From positions 124,001-188,000 of the forward strand of contig JAENRP010000013.1 of the NCBI GenBank assembly GCA_024741835.1: a stretch of DNA of 64,000 nucleotides, read 5' to 3'. Shown here one piece after another: positions 10,858 to 22,733 of this stretch. The first letter of the stretch is position 1. Each line of letters begins with the position of its first letter. Position numbers and translations under genes: made by a program. Origin of the DNA: Diplocarpon mali. Taxonomy: Eukaryota; Ascomycota; Leotiomycetes; Helotiales; Drepanopezizaceae. The notes under the pieces were generated by a model. That model was not told where the DNA came from. It saw only the letters and a program-made list of their open reading frames with translations, and ran no database searches.

Positions 10858-11515
10858 GGCTAAAGTCTCTCTCGAAGCGCTTGTTAGTGGTAAGGAAGAC
10901 TTGGGTTTACGATGACAACTTTTGAATCGAGTAAGTAGTAAACCGCAAAATTAGAGCCCTGAACCAAAGTTACTGGCGAAAGAATGAAAAGTACAAGATC
11001 CTATACCAGCATCTCATCAAAAGCTCGAAATTAGTTCATCTACCATCATGCAGATAGCCATAACGTGAAGAAGTGCTTATGCTTATGCTCTCATAATGAA
11101 GCTCATCACTGATTACGAATATTAGAAGACCTGTGCTGAGGTAACACCGAGCTTGCTTATTGATTATCACATCCCAATCCTTGCAGTAATCATCACTAGT
11201 ATATTGTTTACACAAGGAGGAAGACTTGAGACTTGGTATATTGGGGAGCAAAAGTAAGCCTGAAAGGTCTGAGAACACCGAGCGTTGTGTGGGAAAGCGC
11301 CCCTTTACGCCCTCCCTCCCCGAGCTGTAGCAAATAGCGGTAGCAGCGGTGATATAGACTTTTTAAGCCTCGCCAGGCGCAAAATTATACGGATCCTGAT
11401 AACTCTTTATAATCTACTTCTTAGTTTCCTGTTAGCTGGACACTTGATTCGATCTTTACATCTGAAGCTGTCTTTGGGGTTGGACCGACACCACGTTTAT
11501 TTTCAAACAAACGAA
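10858..11515. promoter_or_regulatory. Divergent promoter between UstYa copies B and C
   Basis: This 658-bp region lies between two outward-facing starts (10857 minus, 11516 plus). It holds two CATCACT(G/A) words at 11104-11111 and 11191-11198. A related CATCACT or AATCACT word ends each 23-bp repeat in the precursor promoter. Whether these form a shared pathway site is inference. Confidence 0.5.
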
Positions 11516-12481
11516 ATGGCTACCAGATACTCACCAATTGAAAGAGAAGACGACAATGATCAAAAAGAGAACCTTCCGGCTGACTCTAGTATTGATTTGA
11601 AGCCTTCCATATCACAATCCTCAAGTGTTATCCGCTCGAGATGGCTCCATCCTCTACTCCTCTCGATCTCATTTCTAGTCGTATTCTCCGTAATTACACT
11701 CGCTCCTCTAATATCATATCAGGAGGCTTCCGATAAGAATTCCCCAATACCAGAATGTATGTATATTGTTTCCTCTAGAAAGAGGAAAAAGGCAACAACA
11801 CGTGCTGACATGGCGAGAAGTGCCGCTGGAGACGGTGATCTTCCAAAACTATCCAGACTTCGGCGATGCACCAAATCCGAAGAACGATGCCATGTGGATG
11901 AGCCTGCTAGGACGTAAGTCCTCCATTTCAGTGAGATCACGACAAGTGGTGCTAATTCACACAGCCGGCATGGGTACCATCTCCATCCACAACCCGATCC
12001 AGTACGGATTCCCGCGCGGCATCCCAGCGGCTCACACACCAGGTAGCCAGGTGTATGGCATCAGCATGTACCATCAACTTCACTGCTTGGTAAGCCCGCA
12101 CCGCACGCTACTGAACTACTAAGACACGTATAGAAAACTGAAAACGCTTAGATCATCATCCGGAAACTGTATTGGGGAGCTATGAGAGGCGAGAAGAACT
12201 TGAGAATTGCGGGAGGAGAAAAAGAGTTTGCGGAAGATGTTCTACACGTTTCGCATTGCTTCGACTATATCCGGCAGGGGATTATGTGTGCTGGGGACAT
12301 GTCTTTGGAGGGAGCGGCTAGTACGGATGTAGGAAAAGAGTCCAACGTCGACGGGATGGGCTGGCCACATCAATGCAGGAGCTGGGTATATTTACTCTCC
12401 CCATATTCAAGATAAACCGCGCTGATGCTATTCTAGAATGCCTCCAGAGTTTGGATGGATTCCCAGGTGCCCGCTAAATAA
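11516..12481 (+). CDS. UstYa/DUF3328 family oxidase-like membrane protein (copy C)
   Basis: Five exons (11516-11756, 11821-11913, 11965-12089, 12152-12385, 12437-12481) keep frame and give 245 aa. An Asp/Glu-rich cytosolic N-terminus precedes one transmembrane segment at about residues 44-66 (LHPLLLSISFLVVFSVITLA). Then come VIFQNYPDFGDAPNP, LLGPGMGTISI, NPIQYGFPRGIP and YGISMYHQLHCL (first HxxHC), followed by HVSHCFDYIRQGIMC (second HxxHC) and WPHQCRSW. These are the family's conserved blocks in order. The first intron has a strong GTATGT donor and a GCTGAC branch site, but its acceptor (11820) is a weaker AAG. It is divergent from copy B and closes the cluster as seen here. Confidence 0.92.
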
Positions 12482-13547
12482 GATGTGGCTGCATGGTTTA
12501 GTGAGTTCTTTTATCAAGAGCATATATGGAGCAAGCGGAGCGGTGGTCAAGAACCTCCTTTTGTACTGTGGACTGGACGATGATGAGAAAGCAGGATTGC
12601 TCAAGAACTTAGCATCCGGTTTGCTTCTTGCTCACCATCCTGTGAGAATTCAAATATCATGACAAATAGCTGGAAAGACCCAGCTGTTTATTAACTCAAT
12701 TATTTATGACCTGTGCAAATACTGGGCTGTGCTAGCTTGAGATTTTGGAGTCAAGAGACCATATATATGAGACCGTAGATATTAACGATATCTCATGAAG
12801 TAATCTCGACAACTAAGATACCCACCTCCTTATTTTCTGATAAATAAACTTAACGCTTCGATCTCCTGAGGTTTTTCTTGATTCGTGCTAGGGCAGGTCG
12901 GCCTCAATAGAGATAGAGAGAAATAGAGAGATATACCCGAAATTGTCTAGTAGAGGCAAAGTTTTGAATCTTTCAGAAATGTGGGATGGTTTTCAAAGTG
13001 AAGTAAATATTATCCCAGATCCAAGCAAAGCCCTCAAAGCGCAAGCAAACAAATTCAGCAATCCGCTTGCTTAGATATAGTTTGCAAATTAAAGAATAAA
13101 CAAATATACAAATGCAAGCGGGATATGCCCTACCGCTATAAGCATAAGGCTTCTTTCTATCAATCTCAGAATTGCAAACATAATAAGATACATATGAAGC
13201 CAAAAAGCCTTGAGGCTAGCTCCAAACATCAACGTCTTACCAAGCTAGCTAACCGAGCGAGGTCTTGGCATAATTCACCACCACAACCTCAGCCGAACTT
13301 CTTCTTTCATTTCTCTTCTAGATCTAAACGCTGTTTCTTTTACTAAGTTTGTCAAGTTTTGAGTTTTACTTTTCCCTTTTTTTGCACGCAGTGCGACATC
13401 TGAGACAGAAGCAAGCAAGTACCCAATCTCGCGATCTTTGTTTACTTTCCTCATCTCTTTCGACTGCCCAGGTCTCTTCCATTCGACCTCTCCATTCAAT
13501 CTTCGATCTGCCCAGCACACGCGAAGCCACAAAGAGAGAGATTAGAG
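12482..13547. other. Intergenic region downstream of the RiPP cluster
   Basis: AT-rich, with no supported gene. The frame at 12438-12662 overlaps the last exon of UstYa copy C and has no motif. The last 200 bp are pyrimidine-rich and probably serve as promoter and 5' leader of the gene starting at 13548. Confidence 0.5.
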
Positions 13548-15421
13548 ATGGTGAATGAGGAGAGTAAAGAATCTGGGCTCTTGGATGCGACAGAGGCTGC
13601 ATTAGGTTTTGGATCATCAGTTAGCTCTGTATCAAGTTACTATACTCCTAGGCAGTGGCCCTCTCCGGAGCAGCAGCATGTTAAGCTCGCCCCAAATATA
13701 TCAAGAGTAGCGTCGGCGCCGATCAGCTTTCCGCGCGCTTATGAGGGCTATGCGGCTCCAAGCGCAGAGTGGTTGCGCCGTAAATACTCCCGCCCCTTCA
13801 CCTTGCGCAAGCTAATCTGCTGACCATGATAGATTCGACCTCCACGACTTCTACCCCCTCAGAAGTAAGCTTGAACCACAGTGGCTCGGTGGAAATTCTT
13901 GACGGATTTCTTCACTCCCCTCAACAAGAGCGGGAAAGCTCGCCGGCGTTACGGCATAACGCGTCTAACTGCACCCTCAAGGCTTTAGATCGAGCCATGG
14001 CGCCGTTGTCTTCGCACTCGGATATCATCGATGTCAAATATCTTCCGGCAGCCATGGCTCTCGATCCTGATCGTATGTTCGACGCTCTGGTCCAGCTTGT
14101 CAAGGAGCGCGACAGCCTAAAGAATGATCTCATATCGGTGACTGACGATCTGAAGAACACCCGGCTGGATTACAAGATCTCGAGCAAGCATTATAGGGAG
14201 CTCATCAAGCGGTCTGGTGCCAAGCAGCTCTGTCTCTGGAATTGGTTTCGCCAGATGTGCAACACGCCTTCGTGGTTGCCGCCCCCGCCGTTAAATCAAC
14301 CGACCGAAGCCGAAATTCGTGAACAACTCGCTGCGCTGCCGACTACGTGGAACCGAGAAGTTTTCATGGAGAATTGGATATCCGAGGGGTTCGGTGGCGA
14401 GGATTTGTGGGAGACGACCGAAGACGGGAGTGAACATGGTACGGAAAATGGTACAGATCATAGTGAAGAGCATGGTGAGGCGCATGGTACGGAGCGAGGA
14501 AATGAAATAGAAAATGAAGGGAGAACGAAAGGCTCGCCCTCGAGTGCTGGAGATAGCATTGGCAGCAAGGTACTAGATCCGAATGCTGTAAGTCTTCTCA
14601 TCATTCTTTTGGATCCTAGTCCCAGCGTCGTGGAGTGACGTTCTTCGTTGAAAAATCAGTTACTGATATATTGTCATCAGCAAGTCTTCATTCCCCACAC
14701 CTCATCTAGAGTCTCAAGGCAAGGCCGCCTCGAGCTCAACCACAGTCCTCTCAAGAGCAACAATAGTGCCCCAAAGTTCCACGGCACCCCCCCAAGATCG
14801 AGCAACAGCCCTCGCAAGCTTCCCGAAACATCCACAGCCGAATACACACCCACTCCCCGCCCAACGAGAGCCGCAAAATTCAACACCACCCCATGCCCCC
14901 TCGCAGTTCACGTACCCCAGCCATTCATCATCTGGCCGCCTCCGAACGTCTTCGTCAACCAGCAGACCATCCCGCGGCTCATCCTCTCCAATTCCTTCCC
15001 CGACGCCGCCACCCAGAGCCTGATCGCCTCGCTGTCCCCCCGCTGGCTGGCCATCTGCCCGTACTCGCTCTTTACTTTCCCCAGCCGCTGCCCGCTGGTT
15101 GGTCACTGCCGCCTCAAGCCCGTCTGCGATGCTTTCAACGAAATCGGCGGCCTAGGCTGCGACTCCGAGGACGGGGTCTGCCCGTTTCCTCACGAGCGCA
15201 AGATGTGCATCGAGCAGGCCCTGAGCGTGGCGGGTGACTGCACGATGCAGTATCGCAATGGGGGAGAGTGGGCATCGATGTCGGATGAGCAGTTTCGGGT
15301 GCAGAAGGTTGCGCATTTGAGGTGCAGAGCTCACAAGGAGACTTGTGGCCTAGAGGAGTGGAAGCAGAGAATGATTGTGATCACTCTGAGAGACGCGCAT
15401 CAGATGGGGACTTATAACTGA
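13548..15421 (+). CDS. Unknown protein with a C-terminal Cys-rich segment
   Basis: Three exons (13548-13779, 13833-14587, 14681-15421) join in frame to give 575 aa. The first intron ends with a clear CTGAC branch and ATAG acceptor; the second is GTAAGT...CATCAG. The N-terminus is Ser/Thr-rich and disordered, followed by a short helical stretch (MFDALVQLVKERDSLKNDL). A block rich in Glu, His, Gly and Thr comes next, with repeated EHG/TENG units. The C-terminal third has an ordered domain with spaced cysteines, including CPLVGHCRLKPVC and CPFPHERKMC. That suggests metal binding or disulphides, but it matches no zinc-finger type I can name. I do not recognise the family. Confidence 0.75.
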
Positions 15422-15849
15422 GGGGCCGGTTGATGGATGAGGGGCCAGTTTATGGATGAGACGATGGAGAGGATAGTCGAGAGAACAACTTCGAGTTGTC
15501 TCGAATCTCGATAGGGTGCTGAGGCTGCACCGCATTGGAAAGATATTGGAGTATAAGGCGTGATTTGCCTCGGAAGCCTTGGGCTCGGGAACTTGGTGAT
15601 TTCAGATGTTCTCGGCGGAAAGAGCGCAGTAGATTGTCGCAAACGCGATGCGCATCTTTCTCCAATGTAATTCATTTCGAACATCCTGTTCGCTCTTTCT
15701 TCTCCCACTTTGTCATGATATTCATCTGCAATTCGACGCTGAGAGGGCTTACAGACTTCATCATCCACAACAGCATCAGCCACTCGCTGCATCTTAACAA
15801 ACCCAACTGCTATCCCCTCATTCCCAGCTGAGGAGCATTTCCCCAGCTG

Positions 15850-17460
15850 TTGCAGACCGCGAGATCTCAAGCAGAAGTATCCATAGCCATGATGACCCCG
15901 CCACGCCCACCAGTACCACCACGACCAGCTCTCTCGCGTGAAGCGCAATCACTCCTCCAAAAAGTGGCCGCAGACCCCATCGCCTTTCTCCAGTATCTCG
16001 GCACGCTCGAAGCGGAACATCAACGCCTGACCGAAGCAGTCAATACCCTTAATATCAGCAAAACCGAGCTCAGAGGCATCATAGACCGGGCCCATTCTAA
16101 CTTTGTCTCTGGATCGAAATCTCGAAGCCTGCAGCAGCACGAAGAGACCGAGCACATGGTAAAAAGGGTGGCAGAGTTGGAAGATTTGAATCGGAGCCTG
16201 CGAAACCAGCAAGAGATCCACAATCTGATTCGGTCTCAGAGCAGACTGCTGCTTATCGAACGGGATCGTAATGCTGAGATGTTAAGGACGCATGCTGACA
16301 TCGCAGAGGAGAACCATGTCCGGATGACCCACCAGTCTTATGGACTGGCTCAACACATCGTCAGACTTCGGAACGAAAATTGCCTCTTGAGAAACGGACT
16401 CGACGCTTCGAAAAAGATATATAAGATTGAGCTGGCGATCCAGAAAAAAGAGCAGAGTATCAAGATGATGGAGTTGAACTCCATGTACTCCAATCTAAAG
16501 ACCGAGATTTTAAAGTCGTTGAAGGAGATGGGACACGAAAAATTGCCTATCCCCGCTGAGTTGGATATTTTCAAAAAGACGCTCGAGGGAGCTGCCAAAC
16601 ATTACGATACCTACGTCTTCCAGCTACATCTCCGCCTCCTCGCACTTGAGAACAGAAACGGCGAGTTACTAGAGGAGCTGCGCTGTGTTGGCAATGCCTC
16701 CAGGGAGCTTTCGCTCGCCAAGTCGAAAATTCATTACATCGCAGAAGAAGCCGATAAGCTGGCGCTGAGCTTCCGCCAGACGTCAGCCGAGACTCTAAGA
16801 AAATTCAGCGAACAGTACCATAAAGCACTTAGTATAGCGCAGCGGAACTTCGAAAAACTCCAAGTCGTGATGAATGATGGGGTCAAAGGTACTGACGACG
16901 AGCTGGTCCAGTATCGCTTTATAGCTTTCTCCAGTCATGTACGCGAGTTCGGCCAGGCTCCGCTGGTACAAATGAATTTGGACTTGGATGAGATCCTGTG
17001 CCAGACCAGTGGCCAGTTTGACGCGATGCAGCAGAAACTTGACGGCGCTGCTGAATCCCTCCTCCAGGGCTACGTGTCGGACGAGGAAGAAGATGAGGAA
17101 GAGGACGAGGGTCTCGAAACCACAAAACTCAAGCTATCCAGCTACCACGCGTCCACCAAGCTTCGATTTCTCGATCAGGCTTCAGAAGATACACTCGTGG
17201 AATCGACATCGTCCGATAGCGACTCCACAGACTCGAGAAATAACGGTCAGGTTTCAGCTTCGGCATTGGAGAGCGACTCTACATCTGGCTGTGGGAGTTC
17301 CGAGCGCGGACATGCGGTCCATATTGAAGACATTGATAAGTTAGCGCAGGAAGAGAAGACGGCTGAGGATATCCACCGCGAAGCTGCAGAGGCGGAGATG
17401 GAGTGGTGGGAACAGGTGTTCCCGAGCTCGGGTTTGTGGGAGGGGGGAGGGGGCGGTTGA
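15850..17460 (+). CDS. Coiled-coil protein of unknown function
   Basis: A single open frame of 536 codons. The start is either 15850 or the ATG near 15892 just before the proline-rich PPRPPVPPRPALS. Residues about 45-260 are rich in heptad-like Leu/Ile with charged positions, as expected for long coiled coils. Residues about 400-425 are an acidic run (DEEEDEEEDEG), and a Ser/Asp-rich tail follows. The C-terminus ends in a Gly run. The layout resembles cytoskeletal or scaffold proteins, but no family motif is visible. Confidence 0.75.
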   Translation: MQTARSQAEVSIAMMTPPRPPVPPRPALSREAQSLLQKVAADPIAFLQYLGTLEAEHQRLTEAVNTLNISKTELRGIIDRAHSNFVSGSKSRSLQQHEETEHMVKRVAELEDLNRSLRNQQEIHNLIRSQSRLLLIERDRNAEMLRTHADIAEENHVRMTHQSYGLAQHIVRLRNENCLLRNGLDASKKIYKIELAIQKKEQSIKMMELNSMYSNLKTEILKSLKEMGHEKLPIPAELDIFKKTLEGAAKHYDTYVFQLHLRLLALENRNGELLEELRCVGNASRELSLAKSKIHYIAEEADKLALSFRQTSAETLRKFSEQYHKALSIAQRNFEKLQVVMNDGVKGTDDELVQYRFIAFSSHVREFGQAPLVQMNLDLDEILCQTSGQFDAMQQKLDGAAESLLQGYVSDEEEDEEEDEGLETTKLKLSSYHASTKLRFLDQASEDTLVESTSSDSDSTDSRNNGQVSASALESDSTSGCGSSERGHAVHIEDIDKLAQEEKTAEDIHREAAEAEMEWWEQVFPSSGLWEGGGGG

Positions 17461-17834
17461 GGATGCTGTGGATGCCAAGGAGATAAAGAGCGGCGAAGTG
17501 GAAGAGATTGGGGGAGTGTGTGTTGGTGGTTTGAAACGGAATAAGGATCCTTGGAGGCGAGGGGGCGGGTATGCCGGTGGTCAGTAGGCATTGAAGAACT
17601 ATAGTGGACAGGCGAGAAGTATCAATAGACTCACGATTTACTTGACCTACGTGTCATAGGTGAACGAATGCCTGGAACTGTTCGTTGGTTCGAAAATCTA
17701 GAAAGAGTCACTGCTTTCTGGCGAAGACCGAGACAAGGGACGCAGCATGAGATGCGTGCCGTGCCATTGGTGGGTATCTAGAACAGAAGCAGTCTATCGT
17801 ACAGGTCAGATTACAAAAGATGAGGCTGGACTAC

Positions 17835-19222
17835 CTACGAAGAAGTCGGTTCCGAATCCACCTCTCCGGGCTCGACTTCTGCAATCGCCGACCCATCAGA
17901 TACATGGTCTTCAGTCCTCGGCCTCTTAAACTCTGGTTCTAGCTCCTCTCCCTCCTCAATCTCAGTCTCGCTCTCCTTCCTCTTCATCCCATTTTCCTCG
18001 GACTTCTCTGCCGTCTGCTCTGGGCTCTTCTTCTTCGGGGTATACTGTGCATCCCCGTTTATTGACGGCGGACAGATGATACTGCTCGCGTCCGAGCCCG
18101 CGCGTCTCCGCGTTCTGTCCAGGTCCTCACTCGAGGACGTGTAGCCCGCGTAAGGATTTTCGGGTCGGCGCAAGGGGTTGTCGCTCCAGAACTCGTTCAT
18201 CAACCCGACAGCCTGGACGATCTTCTCTGGCGTGCCGCCTAGAACCGACCACCACGGGCTGCCCGACTCCTCCTCGTCCGCGATCGTCTCGCGGTGGAAT
18301 TTGATGGCGAAATACAGCGCCCCGACCGCGATGTCCTGCGGCGTCATGGCGAGCGACATCATCGTCATCGTGCTGTCGTTGACAAAGGCCCAGGCTACGT
18401 TTCGGATGTGCTTGTTGTCTTCAAAGTTAAATTGCTTGAGGGCGTTGAAGAGGATCGAGTAGGGCGTTTTGATGACGAGGTCAAATGTGAGGACCTCCAG
18501 CATGAGCTCTTCGTAGAGGAGCATGGCATCGCGCCAGCGCCAGTATTCTTTCGACTGCTCGTCGATGATGAGGGAAGCGTTCTTTTGCGCCACTTTAGCG
18601 ACGGCGATGACGATTTCTTTGGTCTTGCGGCAGCATTCTTCGGTTTTGGTGGCGAGGAAGAGGGCGGTGGCTGCGATGCTCTTTCATTGGTCTGTTAGCA
18701 ATAGGCCTCCTAACATTTCAAGCTGGGAAAAGGAGGGGGGGATGGGGGGCTGAAGGGTCTAGGATAACAACTCACATAGTGATGCAAGCCGCCATGCTTT
18801 TCCACCATACTCCTCCGCATAAAGAATCTGTGGAAGAAGGTGCTGGCAACACCTATCGTGATTTGCGGCAGCTTCAGCAGTATGCCGGTCTGTATGATAA
18901 AGTTGACGCCCTTCGCTCGACGAGAGCGCTCCTCGGCGGGGTCAAGCCCGTCGCACATTGAAGGCGTAGCCTTCAACTCTTCTTCCGTAAACAGCCATTG
19001 CGCCATCTGATCGACTGCCATTGTATCCGTCAGCGTCTGAGTCGCAACCTGACGCGGTTTCTGCGGCGGTGAATTGCGCGAGAGCCGTGGGGGTGAGGGT
19101 ACCGCTGGGGGGATGTCTCGGTGCTTGGTTATGGGATTGGAAGAGGAATTTGTTCGTGGAAGGGTTGAACGCGCATTGGAAAGGAAGTGGTGAGAAGGGC
19201 GATATCGTTCGACGGCGGTCAT
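17835..19222 (-). CDS. Cyclin T/K-type cyclin, CDK9 partner (Pch1/PchA-like)
   Basis: Two exons (19222-18776 and 18680-17835) are joined by a GTGAGT...GAAAG intron of 95 nt in phase 0. Translation gives 430 aa from 19222, or 363 aa from the ATG at 19021 (MAVDQMAQWLF), which fits relatives better. The cyclin box opens with MAQWLFTEEEL, RRAKGVNFIIQTG and STFFHRFFMRRS. After the intron it continues SIAATALFLATKTEEC, the canonical helix of transcriptional cyclins, and then LLYEELMLEVLTFDL. The tail is charged (KKKSPEQTAEK, EIEEGEELEPEFKRPR) and probably nuclear. In fungi this family (S. pombe Pch1, A. nidulans PchA) pairs with CDK9 to phosphorylate RNA polymerase II and elongation factors. Confidence 0.88.
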
Positions 19223-20753
19223 GGAGAGAAGATATGAGGTAATAGAAGCTTTAAAGCAGTTGACGTCAATATGGCTAAAGCTTAGCTGTTGAGCTCATCT
19301 TGCCCGTTGCTGCGCCAAGACTGCTGACTCAGCCATTCTTTGCGGCTCTTCTTGGATTGACGACAATTGCTGATTCTGCAATCCCCTTGTGGGCTTGACA
19401 ACGTGAAAACGGTTACTGGTAAGATTGGAATTGCTCTTGGATATGATGTAGCCCCTCAGGAGCCCAGGAGGACTTCAAAAGGAATCTTTCTGATAATGAG
19501 GTAAACAGACAGTCAGTCTGTATGTTTAGGTCGAACTATTATTCACAGCTTGACAGCACTTGAGATGCTTCAGTGTAATTTTCGTCCTCTTTAACTGTAG
19601 CCGTTATTGAAGATGTTGAAACCAACGGATACAGACGATACATGGCAAGTGGAAGATGTTACTGGAGTTTAGTCTGAAGTCAGTTTCATAGCATAGCACA
19701 TCTCAATCTCTGCCCAATATCAACTCCACTCACTCCCCTAGCCCCCTTGATGTAATATTTTCAAAAATTCCTGGATCCCACATATTCATCTACAATATTT
19801 TCTCTTCCCCTCTCCTTCCAGATTTCAACCTCACTCTGAATACGTTAGTACTCAAGAAGCAGCACCCTTGACCTGCTCGATACAACTCCCCTAGCCTCTC
19901 TCCCCTCTCTCATTGTCTCATCCCCTTCCCCCAAAATCCTAATTGTGCAAAGCAGTTCTATCGAGTCAGAGTTACGGCCTTCGTCGTATCGCGCGCTCAT
20001 GCTCAGAATTCAAGAAAGAGAAAATCAAAGTCAGTCCGGGCGGAAATTGTAAGCAGGATGTAAGAGCAAAGACGAGAGTGTACTGAGACATATGTCGATC
20101 TTCACGTGTGTGGTATGTCTTCAGTCGTGTGTTTGTAAGAGAAGCGCGATGTGATATCGTGAGAAAAAGAGTATGCGGGACGTGATGTTCCAAAGCACCC
20201 AATGCGTCTCAATCAATGCTAGCAAGTGTATCCTCCAAATCCATCCTCACCTCATAGACGCCCGTACTATTTCTTGTAACGGTATCACCCATCCACATGT
20301 ACGTCATTAATCACGGTCTAATGCCCGCCTGGTCTGGAAAATTCATCTTCTGCACCGTGGACTGTTTTTGGGTCGAGGTGTGGGATTTCGTGACGGAAAA
20401 TCGAAGACGCAAGTCGTTTCTATGGCTGAGGAGTGAGATTAAGATGCAGTCGTTGAAGATGGCGAGTAGGAAACGTTAGTGTAGTAGGCTAAATAGTTGG
20501 AGAAGTCCGTGGCAGCGCCTGGATCAAGAGCTGGATTGGTGTTGAAGGGAACTCCGGATTGAGCACCAACGTAGGGGCCGGAGACTTTGAGGCTGGCAAG
20601 AATCCCTTGGTAATATTAATTCGCTTTTAATCTTAGAGAGGAATAAGAGGTATACCGTTCAGCATTATGGCTTGGTACTCGCTCAGTTTGAGCACTCTGT
20701 TCGGCTGCTTTTTCTCCACTGGGAAGTCAAACCCCCAGAATGAGCAGATGACT
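19223..20753. other. Intergenic region
   Basis: No supported gene. It contains the upstream region of the cyclin gene and pyrimidine-rich tracts (19,700-19,930). Short frames on both strands lack motifs. Confidence 0.5.
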
Positions 20754-21401
20754 TTAAAAAGTTTGCCGAGTGTCCCCAGCAAGTAGACTGGAGGCGTCTC
20801 TACATAATCTATCATGTCTCTTCAACTTCTCCACAGGCTCAGGAATCTCAGTCATGGAATCCAGAAGCCTAGCAGCCTTCTTTTCAAAAGCCAGAAGCTC
20901 TTCCCTCCACGCTCTCATTTCCACTTCAAGCTCCTGCACCACACCGGCCAGCGCTTTGAACTGTCTTAGCAAAGCCTTAAGATCAACCAGCCGACCACTG
21001 CCAACCTTATCTTTCAAATATTGCACCAATTCAGCCAGATGACCACCCCTCAAGGCAACTCGGCGCCGAACATCCGAATCAACAACCATCTTATGCGCAG
21101 CCTTCAGGATCTCCGTAAGATTCGTGAGAGTCTCGTTGAAGAGCGCCAGGTTGGATCGTTGGAAGGCGTGGTGGACCGTCATCCGCGCGGTGAATTCCGT
21201 TTGCAGACTCAACAGCTCACCGCCGCCTTTGACAGAGAAGTGTTTGGCGGTATCAGAAAGGCAGGTTCTGGTGAGATAGTCCTGGCTCTGCGGAGTTGTT
21301 GAGAGAGCTGTAAATCCCGTGGCTAGATTGATAGAAAAGTGTATGCTAGAAGCGAAAAGTACCAGGAGGCATGGCCGCAGATGCGCAAAGAGTTTCATCA
21401 T
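20754..21401 (-). CDS. Small secreted helical protein of unknown function
   Basis: One open frame of 215 aa. Residues 1-28 look like a signal peptide (MMKLFAHLRPCLLVLFASS). The remainder is strongly helical with Leu-rich heptads, for example LRQFKALAGVVQELEVEM and EELLAFEKKAARLL. The overall form resembles the HsbA/galactomannoprotein type of small helical wall proteins, but I see no decisive motif. Only two cysteines are conspicuous (about residues 48 and 198). Confidence 0.6.
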   Translation of the reverse strand: MMKLFAHLRPCLLVLFASSIHFSINLATGFTALSTTPQSQDYLTRTCLSDTAKHFSVKGGGELLSLQTEFTARMTVHHAFQRSNLALFNETLTNLTEILKAAHKMVVDSDVRRRVALRGGHLAELVQYLKDKVGSGRLVDLKALLRQFKALAGVVQELEVEMRAWREELLAFEKKAARLLDSMTEIPEPVEKLKRHDRLCRDASSLLAGDTRQTF

Positions 21402-22733
21402 CGCTGTGGGCTGTGCGGTGCAATTGCGAGAGATCGTTGTATGGGCGAAGTTTTGAGGTCCGGTGGAAGTGAAAGGGCGGAAAGGATTGTCACATCCTTA
21501 CTTGATTTAAAGAATTGATAATATGAAAGCAGGGCGGCGCACTGGGTCCAGTGCGTTAATATCCCCCCTTTACAAAGCGTAATTTAAAGCTAGATACAGG
21601 CCCCGTGCGCTCTCTCCTTGCTTGTACTGAAATTCAGATCTCCGCAATGGTAAGATCTATATCTGGGTGTAAGAGATCTTCGAGAATTTGGATAACCTAG
21701 TTTCAAAGAGAAATAAAGTCAAGACAGAAAATGGGAAAGTGCTGAAGTCAATAGACGAAGGGTAGATAAAAGGCAGGTGATTGGCCCAGATACCGTGAAG
21801 TTGGCATAACTAGAAGAACTGCGATTTTGAGGTGAAGTGGATGTGGAATAAATAATACAAAATCGAAAAGGTGATGCCTAACCAAACAAAAGTAGGGGGA
21901 AGTTGTTCCTCGCTTAAAATATCCTTGTCGAAACAAACCTACTCTAATGCTTAAACTAGTAGTTCAGAGCCAAACAATAACACAACCGTGTTTATCCGAG
22001 AAACAGCTTGTCATATAAAGCAGAATTAGGCCTGTATTGATATGTTCTAGGCGCGAATGCACTAATGTGCTGATGGAAGTAGTGATTGAGCATCTAGGGC
22101 TCACCTCATACGTATCGTCTCCAACTTCACAGAAAAAACCTCCCCCTGTCTCAGGTCTCATTAGATCCCCTTCTGCCTCATCCCCTCCCCTGCACTAGAG
22201 TTTTCGATTTTACTTTCCCTCTGCTCTCAACCCCAGCACTCCTCCCTCCCTTCTCCTCCACCTCTTGCTCCTCTCTCTCCCTTGTCAGTCCATTGCCTCA
22301 TCATCTTAATCAGATATTAGGCTGAAAGCCGAGCAACAATTCACAACACTAACTACCACCCTCACCGTAATCACAGCCTTCGCAGCCCAGGATAGGGTCT
22401 CGTAAATTCTGATTCTGAGCTATTTCACCTGAAAAGTGAGTTGGCTGGTTGAAGAGAGATGAGATAGTAGGAATGACTGGGTGCGGATGGTTGGGCGTTC
22501 GATAGAGCAAAGAACCACCTTCTTTCAGAGACGTATAGTCGCCGGCTCTTGCCGACTCATGAGGAGCATTCGTTATGTAGCTCATGCTATCTCATTCCTA
22601 GTACATCTCGAAAAGTCCGCCCTCGCAATCCACAGTTTAGCAGCTCCTAGGGCTCAACGTCAAGATAGTACCATTCCAATGGCCATATTTCCCCTCCTGT
22701 TTTCCATACATCCCTACGAAAGCTTTCTCTCAT
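21402..22733. other. Intergenic region
   Basis: AT-rich with pyrimidine tracts near 22,180-22,290. No coding motif was seen on either strand. Confidence 0.5.
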
